Shown here: piece by piece, positions 1 through 5,594 of the stretch
Layout of the letters: each line of letters begins with the position of its first letter
Position numbering within the stretch: position 1 is the stretch's first letter
Assembly: GCA_023412635.1 (NCBI GenBank)
Contig: JAEYNI010000190.1
Span: 1-5,641 of the forward strand
DNA: 5,641 bases
Direction of reading: 5' to 3'
Source of the DNA: Bacillota bacterium
GTDB taxonomy: Bacteria > Bacillota > Clostridia > Acetivibrionales > DSM-1351
Program-made: the position numbers and the translations under genes
Notes under the pieces: generated by a model
Told to the model about the DNA's origin: nothing
Databases searched by the model: none
The model's input: only the letters and a program-made list of their open reading frames with translations

Positions 1-356
1 AACTTCAAAAAATAATTGATTTGAAGCAGAACGAGATGGACAAAATCGATGAGCTTGATCAAGCCTTTGAAGTATATTATTCAAGACTAAAATCTATGAT
101 GGGGGTTCAAAGCCTTGAAGAGATTAGAATGTCTGAACTAACCGGAGCAACTGAACTTAAACAAACAATTACGACAATTTATGAATTGACTAAGAGTATT
201 CAAATGCTTGAAAATAGTAATAACAATAAAGTCAGAGAGGTCCTGCATAAACTAGGCAGTGAAATCAAGCAGATAAAGCAGGGCCAGGTTATTAATAACG
301 GTTATAATATCGGGGGTAAGTTACCTCCTCAATCCTACTTTGACACTAAGAAATAG
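1..356 (+). CDS. C-terminal part of a small helical protein, FlgN/FliT-like flagellar chaperone candidate (5' partial)
   Basis: The reading frame is open to the left edge of the window (first complete codon at 3) and ends in TAG at 354-356. A TTG at 21 could be read as a start, but no ribosome binding site precedes it and the codons before it are open, so I read this as the tail of a gene that begins upstream. The visible ~117 residues are charged and almost entirely helix-forming, with heptad-like spacing. They include KIDELDQAF near the start, then GVQSLEEI, and a polar tail ending in PQSYFDTKK. This pattern resembles the small clostridial FlgN/FliT-type export chaperones, which hold flagellar hook-associated or cap proteins before secretion. 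That assignment rests on overall likeness, not on a diagnostic motif. No flagellar neighbour is visible; the left-hand context would settle it. The gene ends at a shared terminator with the convergent hydrolase gene. Confidence 0.5.
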   Translation, partial: LQKIIDLKQNEMDKIDELDQAFEVYYSRLKSMMGVQSLEEIRMSELTGATELKQTITTIYELTKSIQMLENSNNNKVREVLHKLGSEIKQIKQGQVINNGYNIGGKLPPQSYFDTKK

Positions 357-372
357 ATATAAGTAAGGGTCA

Positions 373-408
373 AAAAATCACTTGCGAGCTGATACGCAAG
401 TGATTTTT
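373..408. terminator. Bidirectional Rho-independent terminator between convergent genes
   Basis: There is a perfect 14-bp inverted repeat, with left arm AAAAATCACTTGCG at 373-386, an 8-nt loop at 387-394, and right arm CGCAAGTGATTTTT at 395-408. The GC-richer core lies at the loop end, and A/T runs form the outer stem, so either strand's transcript ends in a U tract. It starts 17 nt after the stop of the left gene and lies 62 nt beyond the stop of the minus-strand hydrolase, so it can serve both. Confidence 0.9.
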
Positions 409-470
409 GAGGTCTTTGTAAATGAACCAGTTGTATTTTTTGTTATTGAAACTACTCCATGCTTGTATCT

Positions 471-1451
471 TTACTTCTCGTCTGCTTTCTTCCCCGCCTC
501 CCTAATACACTCCTCTATAAACTCCACAACAGTATCCATATACTTATCAGGTGCTGCCAAAAAGCTCTGACCGTATTCTGTGGCGCCGGAGTTCCAGTAA
601 CGGACGGGTACGGGGCTTTTTCTGAAATATAGTTCATAAAGCAGTTTTGTATTTTCAGATGCATTTAATTCCTGCTGAGCACCATCTATAAGTAATAAAG
701 GTGTCGGCATTATAGCGGGTATCTGGGGAATAATATCCAGATCATCACTTACCTTGGTAAGTTTCTTTACGATAAAGTCTATGGTAAATTTAAACGGATA
801 TTTTGGAAGCCAACTGTCTTCTTTGGTTGCGTAGTCAATGTAATTATCAACCTTTGCATAGGGGCTGTCAGCAACTATCCCAAGTATACTGTCCCGGTAG
901 GGTGACTTATTTATAGCAGAGAGACATGAAGAGGCTCCAGTTGAAAAACCCATCAGTATTATCTTTTCGGTTTCCTGCTGCTTCAGATATTTAATGGCAG
1001 TCAGTACATCAGTTGTTTCATTTTTTCCGAAAGTAGACATGGAACCGGCTGAGTTTCCTGAACCCCTCAAATCTATTGTTAATACGTTCAAGCCTTTATT
1101 ATTTAATCTTCGAATTAACTTGAAGGTTTCTTCATCAAACTGAAGTCTGTTCTTACCATGGCTGTGCACCATAAGCACCGTAGTTTTTGAGCCTATTGAT
1201 GGAAAGAACCATCCATTAATCTTTTCCTTTGATTCACTGCAGTAAAAGCTGATGTTTTTGTAATCAGGGGCTATATTTGAAGAAATTTGCTTTGTTGTAA
1301 GCTTCCCTGGATGGGTTATCTTCCAGGCTGAAACAAAGGAAATAACCCCAATGGCCAGACAAACGAGTACAAGTATATATATAAGAGCGACAAACAGGTT
1401 TTTAGGTAAAACACTCTTTCGCTCTGCATACGCAATGGGTTTAAGCTGCAT
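471..1451 (-). CDS. Membrane-anchored alpha/beta-hydrolase-fold protein with degenerate catalytic triad
   Basis: This is a 326-residue protein. Residues ~19-43 form one hydrophobic membrane segment after a basic N-terminus, which predicts a cytoplasmic N-terminus and an extracytoplasmic hydrolase domain. The fold is shown by the oxyanion-type motif HSHGKNR (96-102), the strand/turn VLTIDLRGSGNSAG (123-136), the nucleophile elbow GFSTG with Ser170, and the late strand LLLIDGAQQ (252-260). In this family the acid normally sits in a GxxD pattern, but here that position is Gln260. The usual catalytic His near the C-terminus is also absent, the local sequence being SGATEYGQSF (Glu292/Tyr293). I checked both sites on the DNA. 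It may therefore be a pseudoenzyme, or use Glu261 or another residue. The nearest broad family is COG1073-type serine hydrolases; the substrate is unknown. The start is ATG with GGAGGA 8 nt upstream (1460-1465). It appears monocistronic, with its own promoter and terminator. Confidence 0.88.
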   Translation of the reverse strand: MQLKPIAYAERKSVLPKNLFVALIYILVLVCLAIGVISFVSAWKITHPGKLTTKQISSNIAPDYKNISFYCSESKEKINGWFFPSIGSKTTVLMVHSHGKNRLQFDEETFKLIRRLNNKGLNVLTIDLRGSGNSAGSMSTFGKNETTDVLTAIKYLKQQETEKIILMGFSTGASSCLSAINKSPYRDSILGIVADSPYAKVDNYIDYATKEDSWLPKYPFKFTIDFIVKKLTKVSDDLDIIPQIPAIMPTPLLLIDGAQQELNASENTKLLYELYFRKSPVPVRYWNSGATEYGQSFLAAPDKYMDTVVEFIEECIREAGKKADEK

Positions 1452-1459
1452 TGGTTAAA

Positions 1460-1465
1460 TCCTCC
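1460..1465 (-). promoter_or_regulatory. Ribosome binding site of the hydrolase gene
   Basis: On the minus strand the sequence reads GGAGGA, 8 nt before the ATG whose first base is at 1451. It fixes the start chosen for the hydrolase. Confidence 0.85.
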
Positions 1466-1474
1466 GGAAATTAC

Positions 1475-1490
1475 TATTGACTAATCAATA
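1475..1490. promoter_or_regulatory. Dyad TATTGA-N4-TCAATA in the hydrolase leader, possible operator
   Basis: Perfect 6-bp inverted repeats (1475-1480 and 1485-1490) are separated by CTAA. They lie just downstream of the predicted transcription start of the hydrolase gene and upstream of its RBS. The position suits a repressor operator or a small leader hairpin. No regulator is identified. Confidence 0.35.
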
Positions 1491-1500
1491 CTCAAGATTT

Positions 1501-1529
1501 ATTATATTTTTATTTATTGGGAATGTAAA
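1501..1529 (-). promoter_or_regulatory. Sigma-A-type promoter of the hydrolase gene
   Basis: Read on the minus strand, a -35 box TTTACA (1529-1524) and a perfect -10 box TATAAT (1506-1501) are separated by exactly 17 bases. Transcription would begin near 1494, giving a leader of roughly 40 nt before the ATG at 1451. This is the best promoter match in the window. Confidence 0.75.
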
Positions 1530-1543
1530 TACAATATAAAATG

Positions 1544-1558
1544 TTAAGATATTCTTAA
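1544..1558. promoter_or_regulatory. Dyad TTAAGA-N3-TCTTAA upstream of the hydrolase -35 box
   Basis: Perfect 6-bp inverted repeats (1544-1549 and 1553-1558) are separated by TAT. They sit about 15-30 bp upstream of the -35 box of the minus-strand promoter, a usual place for an activator site. Short AT-rich dyads arise by chance, so this is only a candidate. Confidence 0.3.
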
Positions 1559-1630
1559 GGGTTACACCCCCAACACCTCAGCCAATGATAGATAATATGG
1601 GAATATGTTCTTCTGATTTAGTGCTATATA

Positions 1631-1658
1631 GGTGCTTTATAATAGGTGCTACATAATA
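1631..1658. repeat. Two tandem 14-bp direct repeats
   Basis: GGTGCTTTATAATA (1631-1644) is followed directly by GGTGCTACATAATA (1645-1658), with 12 of 14 positions the same. Weaker flanking copies are suggested by GTGCTATATA just before (1621-1630) and GGAACTATAG just after (from 1659). The function is unknown; it could be regulatory-protein binding or replication slippage. Confidence 0.5.
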
Positions 1659-1765
1659 GGAACTATAGATCATTAAATATTGTATAAGGTTACCTTGATA
1701 ATCAGGGAGCTGCTTATTAGGTTTAAAACCGGGCTATCTTACAAGTTTTAATATAACAAGTATAC

Positions 1766-1771
1766 AGGGAG
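1766..1771 (+). promoter_or_regulatory. Ribosome binding site of the radical SAM gene
   Basis: AGGGAG lies 7 nt before the ATG at 1779, which supports this start. The protein then begins immediately before its N-terminal cysteine motif, as expected for the family. Confidence 0.75.
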
Positions 1772-1778
1772 ATATCAA

Positions 1779-2669
1779 ATGGGAATAACATGCAGTATAT
1801 GTCCAAGACACTGTAATGTAGACAGAGCAGTTGAAACAGGTTATTGTGACGTCCCGGAACAGCCCAAAATAGCCAAGGCTTTCCTTCACATGTGGGAAGA
1901 ACCGTGCATTAGTGGGACAAGAGGGTCTGGAACAATATTTTTCTCAGGCTGTAATCTCAAGTGTGTATATTGTCAGAACTATCATATTAGCCAGGAAAAT
2001 TTCGGTAAGCTAGTTACACTGGAAAGGCTTAAAGAAATAGTAAAAGAGCTTGTAAGTAAGGGAGCACATAATATTAATCTGGTAAACCCTTCCCATTACA
2101 CAGATCCTATATATCAGGCTATCAGTGAGTTAAAAGAGGCCGGAGAACTTACAGTCCCAGTAGTATATAATTCAAATGGCTATGAAACAGTGGAGACCCT
2201 TAAAACTCTTGCGGGAGTTATAGACGTATATCTGCCGGATTTAAAATATTCAACCGGAGAGGCTGCTTTGAAGTACTCAAAAGCAAAGGATTATCCCGAA
2301 ATTAGTAAAAAAGCTGTTCTGGAGATGTACCGTCAGGTTGGAAGCCCTGTTTTGGATGAGGACGGGATAATCCGTAAGGGTTTGATTATCAGGCACCTCA
2401 TTCTTCCTGGCCACACAAAAGAAAGCATAAACGTGCTTGATTGGATCAGTGATAATCTGCCAAAAAGTGTGTACGTGTCCTTAATGAGTCAGTATACACC
2501 TTTTTATGCTGCTGAAAAGTATCCTGAAATCAATAGGCCTATAACAAGAAAAGAGTACGAAAAAGTTGTAAACCATCTGTACAGGTTGGGATTTGAGGAG
2601 GGCTATGTTCAGGAGCGGCAATCAGCCGATATCCAGTATATACCTGACTTTAATCTTGAGGGGGTATAG
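1779..2669 (+). CDS. Radical SAM protein of the PflX/COG1313 type (pyruvate formate-lyase activase-like)
   Basis: This is a 296-residue soluble protein. The radical SAM signature CxxxCxxC is GCNLKCVYCQNY, with Cys58, Cys62 and Cys65 expected to bind the [4Fe-4S] cluster that cleaves S-adenosylmethionine. An N-terminal cysteine motif (Cys5, Cys8, Cys12 in CSICPRHC, then Cys23 in GYC) precedes it and is typical of this family. It may bind a second metal or cluster. The later strands NLVNPSHYTD (100-109), VVYNSNGYE (128-136) and DVYLPDLKY (149-157) fit the partial TIM barrel, and RHLILPGH (205-212) is a conserved late element. Homologues are called PflX or 'putative pyruvate formate lyase activating enzyme', but their true substrate is not established. 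No glycyl-radical enzyme gene is adjacent, so activase function is not supported by context. The gene stands alone, with no clear terminator after it. Confidence 0.92.
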   Translation: MGITCSICPRHCNVDRAVETGYCDVPEQPKIAKAFLHMWEEPCISGTRGSGTIFFSGCNLKCVYCQNYHISQENFGKLVTLERLKEIVKELVSKGAHNINLVNPSHYTDPIYQAISELKEAGELTVPVVYNSNGYETVETLKTLAGVIDVYLPDLKYSTGEAALKYSKAKDYPEISKKAVLEMYRQVGSPVLDEDGIIRKGLIIRHLILPGHTKESINVLDWISDNLPKSVYVSLMSQYTPFYAAEKYPEINRPITRKEYEKVVNHLYRLGFEEGYVQERQSADIQYIPDFNLEGV

Positions 2670-2800
2670 CCTTACAATAATTATTAACTTCATATATCCA
2701 GAGCTGTTTACAAAATAAATAAAAATATTTAAAATAACTGTTGCATTATGGAATAAAATGGATTATAATTTACATTACTAGAAATGATTTACATCTAAAC

Positions 2801-2827
2801 CTTAATTTGATATCTGTTCAAATTAAG
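2801..2827. repeat. Perfect 10-bp inverted repeat (hairpin)
   Basis: CTTAATTTGA (2801-2810) and TCAAATTAAG (2818-2827) are separated by 7 nt. The stem is AT-rich and is followed by TTCCTAG rather than a T run, so it is a poor Rho-independent terminator. It lies 131 nt past the radical SAM stop codon. It could be an operator or a weak terminator. Confidence 0.5.
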
Positions 2828-2875
2828 TTCCTAGTCAAATTCAGCAGGTTTTATAATCTTATTACTAATCATTCT

Positions 2876-3003
2876 TTTTTTCGTTATTGTATATATTCAC
2901 TTTTGCATATTTTCACTTTTGTATATTTTCATTTTTGTATATTTTCACTTTTGTATATTTTCACTTTTGTATAATTCCACTTTCATATAATTTCTGTTTT
3001 ACA
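2876..3003. repeat. 16-bp tandem repeat array upstream of the kinase gene
   Basis: The unit TATTTTCACTTTTGTA is repeated head to tail with an exact 16-bp period. The units at 2908-2923, 2940-2955 and 2956-2971 are identical, 2924-2939 differs at one base and 2892-2907 at two. Degenerate copies flank them at 2876-2891 (about 12 of 16 matching), 2972-2987 and 2988-3003. The array ends about 120 bp before the kinase start. Decay towards both edges suggests an old expansion by slippage. Possible roles include an iterated protein-binding site or promoter-spacing control; none is shown. Confidence 0.85.
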
Positions 3004-3030
3004 TAGTCCCTTAAATTTTCTTTATATTTT

Positions 3031-3060
3031 TTGTTATTTTCCGTTTTAATTTTTTATATA
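3031..3060 (+). promoter_or_regulatory. Possible promoter of the kinase operon
   Basis: TTGTTA (3031-3036) and TATATA (3055-3060) are separated by 18 bases, a plausible but imperfect sigma-A pair about 65 bp before the kinase ATG and just after the repeat array. The region is so AT-rich that chance matches are common. Confidence 0.3.
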
Positions 3061-3111
3061 TCAATTCTCGTAAGGTTTAAAATTAACCGAAACTGATTCA
3101 ACTTTATGCAT

Positions 3112-3116
3112 GGAGG
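3112..3116 (+). promoter_or_regulatory. Ribosome binding site of the kinase gene
   Basis: GGAGG lies 9 nt before the ATG at 3126. It supports this start, which places the glycine-rich loop at residues 17-24 as usual for Hanks kinases. Confidence 0.85.
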
Positions 3117-3125
3117 ATTTATATC

Positions 3126-4787
3126 ATGCAGGATAATATCTTTTTCCAAAAATACAAATACATAAAATCACTTGGGAGCGGAGGCTGCGGAGAAGTCTAC
3201 CTGGCTGAAAACAAGGCACTGGGTAATTATTGGGCTATAAAGGAGATACCAAAGGATAGGACAACCTCTGTAAGCGGCTACATTGAACCCGAAGTGTTAA
3301 AACGCTTGAACCATCCTGCTCTACCCAGAATCTGCGATGTTTATGAGACAGAAGATAAAATCTATATAATTGAGGATTATATTGAAGGCGTATGCCTAAA
3401 GCAAGAGCTGGAACAAAAAGTAAGATTTGAGGAGCATAAAGTAATTGAGTGGGGAATTCAGCTTTGCAGTGTACTTCGATATCTCCATGAGCAACAACCC
3501 GGCCCGATTATTTACGGAGATATGAAACCCCATAACATTATCCTGACAAAAGAGGGATTTATAAAACTGATTGATTTTGGTGTTTCAACTATTCTAAATA
3601 ATTCGGTAAAGGCAGACCTGAGAACTGGTAAAGTGGATGAAAATAAAAATCTGACTGAAAAAACCGAAAATATATATAAAACGGTCTTTATCGGTACAAA
3701 GGGATATTCGCCTCCGGAACAGTATTCCGGTGCACTCATAAGTCCGGGCACAGATATTTATTCCCTTGGAATTACTCTGATACAGCTTCTATCAGGAATA
3801 GACCCTGTAAGCTATCCTCATTCATATTATAGCGGGGAATACGAGGAATATATGTCAACGGGCTTGTACCAAATTCTGAAAAAGTGCATTGACATCAATC
3901 CCAAATATAGATATCAGAACATAGCCCAGCTTATGAAGGAGTTAAATGAAATAAGCTTACATAACTCTAAGCTTCCTGGTAAAGGGCTACCAGCGGCATC
4001 CCACGGACTAACCAGAATAATCGCTTTCTCAGGAATACGTGGAAGCGGGATTTCAACCATCACTGCTGCAGTGGCGGAACAAATAGCAAAAGAAGAAAAA
4101 ACAGTTTGTATAGTAGATTTAAGCGGCTCCGGAACCTTGGGAGAAAGCCTTGGCTTGAAAAGAGGAAACAATTCGGGAAATCCGAAAAAAGTTCACTCTT
4201 ATCTCTACTATATAGACATTAATCATTTACATAACGTTGATAAACAAACAATGTGTCCTGATGATCATACTGATCATTTAATACTTCATAAACATTTCTC
4301 TCAGCTTCAGGATCAATTCTCTTACATCTTAATTGATGCTGAACTGTCAAAGCTCAAGATAATTGAGCGTTTTATCAATCACATCTTCCTGATATGCGAT
4401 ATGAACCCGTATAGCATATCATTACTCGGAGACAGGTTTAAGGGAGGAATACTGACAGCTGCATATGTCTCCGGGGTATCCTTCATTATCAACAAATTCT
4501 ATAAAGGAGAATTAAGCTCACACAATTTACTTCATGGTATTTTGCTTAACGGTGAAAATGAAGAGTATTTGGCTGAACTTATTCCTTTATCCAAGCTTTA
4601 TGAGGTACCGTATGATCAAAGGATATATATAAGATGGATGTACAGCGGCTTTGGTGAACCACTGAAATTAGGGAGTAAGCTATCTGAAAGGTTCGAAACA
4701 GCTGTTTCAAATATTTCAGCAGCAATAGTGAAAACTCCCAAACCAAAGCCGCGGGTACGGCTTAGGCAATTGATAGCGGGCCTTTAG
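3126..4787 (+). CDS. Ser/Thr protein kinase fused to a CpaE/MinD-like degenerate P-loop domain
   Basis: This is a 553-residue protein with no membrane segment. Residues ~10-275 form a Hanks-type kinase: glycine loop GSGGCGEV (17-24), Lys39 in WAIKE, helix-C Glu54, catalytic loop YGDMKPHN (Asp132, Lys134, Asn137), DFG (150-152), GTKGYSPPEQY (190-200) and Asp210. All core catalytic residues are present. HRD is replaced by YGD, so it is a non-RD kinase, and DFG to PPE spans 48 residues, longer than usual. Residues ~295-525 resemble CpaE/MinD: P-loop-like GIRGSGIST (303-311), VCIVDLSGSGTLGESLGL (327-344), YILIDAELS (400-408), FIINKFYKG (453-461) and a late VPYDQRI (494-500). Ile309 stands where the P-loop lysine should be, so ATP hydrolysis by this half is doubtful. 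The tail (538-548) is basic. A CpaB-like gene follows 86 nt downstream, suggesting a Tad/Flp-type assembly locus in which this protein localises or regulates the machine by phosphorylation. That role is inferred. Confidence 0.88.
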   Translation: MQDNIFFQKYKYIKSLGSGGCGEVYLAENKALGNYWAIKEIPKDRTTSVSGYIEPEVLKRLNHPALPRICDVYETEDKIYIIEDYIEGVCLKQELEQKVRFEEHKVIEWGIQLCSVLRYLHEQQPGPIIYGDMKPHNIILTKEGFIKLIDFGVSTILNNSVKADLRTGKVDENKNLTEKTENIYKTVFIGTKGYSPPEQYSGALISPGTDIYSLGITLIQLLSGIDPVSYPHSYYSGEYEEYMSTGLYQILKKCIDINPKYRYQNIAQLMKELNEISLHNSKLPGKGLPAASHGLTRIIAFSGIRGSGISTITAAVAEQIAKEEKTVCIVDLSGSGTLGESLGLKRGNNSGNPKKVHSYLYYIDINHLHNVDKQTMCPDDHTDHLILHKHFSQLQDQFSYILIDAELSKLKIIERFINHIFLICDMNPYSISLLGDRFKGGILTAAYVSGVSFIINKFYKGELSSHNLLHGILLNGENEEYLAELIPLSKLYEVPYDQRIYIRWMYSGFGEPLKLGSKLSERFETAVSNISAAIVKTPKPKPRVRLRQLIAGL

Positions 4788-4862
4788 AGGTTCCGTGTTT
4801 CTATAACAGGATACTACAATAGAACGTGTATATTCTGCCGAATCTACATATATAAGCAATTT

Positions 4863-4868
4863 GGGAGG
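4863..4868 (+). promoter_or_regulatory. Ribosome binding site deciding the TTG start of the CpaB-like gene
   Basis: GGGAGG lies 5 nt before TTG at 4874. The frame is closed upstream by TAA at 4853-4855, and no ATG or GTG lies between, so the TTG is the only sensible start. Confidence 0.8.
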
Positions 4869-4873
4869 CAAAA

Positions 4874-5506
4874 TTGAGTAAAAGAATAGTTATAAAAACA
4901 ACTCTGATCTGTGTTGGAATATTCTTAATAATTAACGCAGCTTTGCTGGCATATATCTTTAAAAAATATCCAATTGACACTGAGAAGTATGTTCCTGCTG
5001 TTATTGCCGTATCGGACATTAAACCCGGAACAGTAATAGAACGAAAACATGTAAAAACAAAATTGATTCAGCAGTCGGCTTTAAATGAGTCTATGGAGAC
5101 TGATATAAACAGTGTTATAGGTAAAAAGGCGATACAAGAGATAACAAAGCAGGATTACTTCAGAAATAATAATTTGATACATAAAGACCAGTGGTTTAAG
5201 CCTGATGAAAGAATTATCGTACTTCCCGTAAGCATCGAGGAAAGGCTCGCTAATTTAATCAAACGGGGCTCCTATATTGATATCTTGTTAAGAAGCGATA
5301 CCACCCCGACGATTGAAGCTGTACTGAAGAAGGTAGAAGTTGAAGATATGCTGGATGAAAACGGAAATCCAATAGACAGTTTGTCCGGGATAAATTCCAG
5401 AACAGCTTATATGAAGCTGGTTCTGGATGAGAAACAAAGACAGCGTGTATATACTTCTATGGAAAAAGGACAATTTATTTACGAATTATATTGTGATGGA
5501 GGTTAG
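4874..5506 (+). CDS. CpaB/RcpC-like SAF-domain protein (Tad/Flp pilus assembly)
   Basis: This is a 210-residue protein starting at TTG. Residues ~6-29 form one N-terminal membrane segment or uncleaved signal anchor after a basic start, so most of the protein should lie outside the membrane. Residues ~40-103 match an SAF domain: VIAVSDIKPGTVIERKHV (43-60), then GKKAIQEI. The following IVLPVSIEERLANLIKRG (115-132) and YIDILL (134-139) match the CpaB pattern of a 'VPV...PGD.VDVL' strand after the SAF domain. The C-terminal LVLDEKQRQRVYTSMEKG (182-199) resembles the last CpaB element. CpaB/RcpC proteins take part in Tad (tight adherence) pilus assembly at the cell envelope. At 210 residues it is shorter than most CpaB proteins and appears to lack the long tail. 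It follows the kinase/CpaE-like gene by 86 nt with no clear terminator between them, so the two are probably co-transcribed. Its last codons contain GGAGG, possibly serving a next gene. Confidence 0.8.
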   Translation: MSKRIVIKTTLICVGIFLIINAALLAYIFKKYPIDTEKYVPAVIAVSDIKPGTVIERKHVKTKLIQQSALNESMETDINSVIGKKAIQEITKQDYFRNNNLIHKDQWFKPDERIIVLPVSIEERLANLIKRGSYIDILLRSDTTPTIEAVLKKVEVEDMLDENGNPIDSLSGINSRTAYMKLVLDEKQRQRVYTSMEKGQFIYELYCDGG

Positions 5507-5507
5507 C

Positions 5508-5594
5508 TTGAAAGACTTCGCTAATGCTCGTCTTCCAAACCAACCTATGAATTTATGGCCGTGCGAAATATTCAAAGTATTTACAATACTTTGA
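5508..5594 (+). CDS. Short 28-codon reading frame after the CpaB-like gene, possible start of a disrupted or unrecognised gene
   Basis: GGAGG (5498-5502), inside the last codons of the CpaB-like gene, lies 5 nt before a TTG at 5508. This is the same RBS-to-TTG spacing as for the CpaB-like gene itself. The frame encodes 28 residues, beginning (M)KDFANARLPNQPMNLWP, and stops at TGA (5592-5594) inside a large hairpin. After the TGA the same frame stays open to the window edge. It could be a real small gene, the start of a gene interrupted by an inserted hairpin element, or chance. I do not recognise the peptide. Confidence 0.25.
   Translation: MKDFANARLPNQPMNLWPCEIFKVFTIL

Larger units (their letters stand above)
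1559..1778. other. Divergent intergenic region upstream of the radical SAM gene
   Basis: Together with the hydrolase control region this forms a 327-bp gap between divergent genes. I see no gene, tRNA or recognisable riboswitch in it. It holds short direct repeats (1631-1658) and two short perfect dyads, AAGGT-T-ACCTT (1686-1696) and GGTTT-A-AAACC (1720-1730), whose centres are 34 bp apart. It must contain the promoter of the radical SAM gene, but no convincing -35/-10 pair with correct spacing stands out. TATAAC at 1752-1757 is a possible -10 box without a good -35 partner. Confidence 0.4.
2670..3125. other. Very AT-rich intergenic region with repeats
   Basis: This is a 456-bp gap between two plus-strand genes. 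The plus strand is strongly T-biased from about 2870 to 3060. It contains a 10-bp inverted repeat (2801-2827), a 16-bp tandem repeat array (2876-3003) and a possible promoter for the kinase gene. A short open frame crosses the repeats, but it is only the low-complexity repeat translated (a run rich in Phe, Tyr, Ile and Leu) and lacks a convincing RBS. No RNA gene is recognised. Confidence 0.6.

Noticed and set aside
21..356. The first gene as a complete 111-residue protein starting at TTG 21
   Set aside because: The frame is open upstream to the window edge and no RBS precedes the TTG, so a 5'-truncated gene is the better reading.
382..570. A 62-codon plus-strand open frame
   Set aside because: It starts inside the terminator hairpin and runs antisense to the end of the hydrolase gene. 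It has no RBS and no recognisable product.
2741..2974. A 77-codon plus-strand open frame rich in Phe, Tyr, Ile and Leu across the intergenic repeats
   Set aside because: It is the 16-bp repeat and T-rich DNA read through. There is no good RBS, and the peptide is low complexity.
3512..4171. Two minus-strand open frames opposite the kinase/CpaE-like gene
   Set aside because: They are antisense shadows of a gene with clear domain motifs, without RBS or family-like sequence.
4822..4837. AGAACGTGTATATTCT, resembling an SOS/LexA-type dyad in the gap before the CpaB-like gene
   Set aside because: The arms match only partly and the spacing does not fit the Firmicute LexA consensus. It lies inside a probable operon without a promoter.
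4801..5019. Minus-strand 72-codon open frame with hydrophobic stretches
   Set aside because: It is the reverse of the CpaB-like membrane segment and its leader, and has no supporting start signal.
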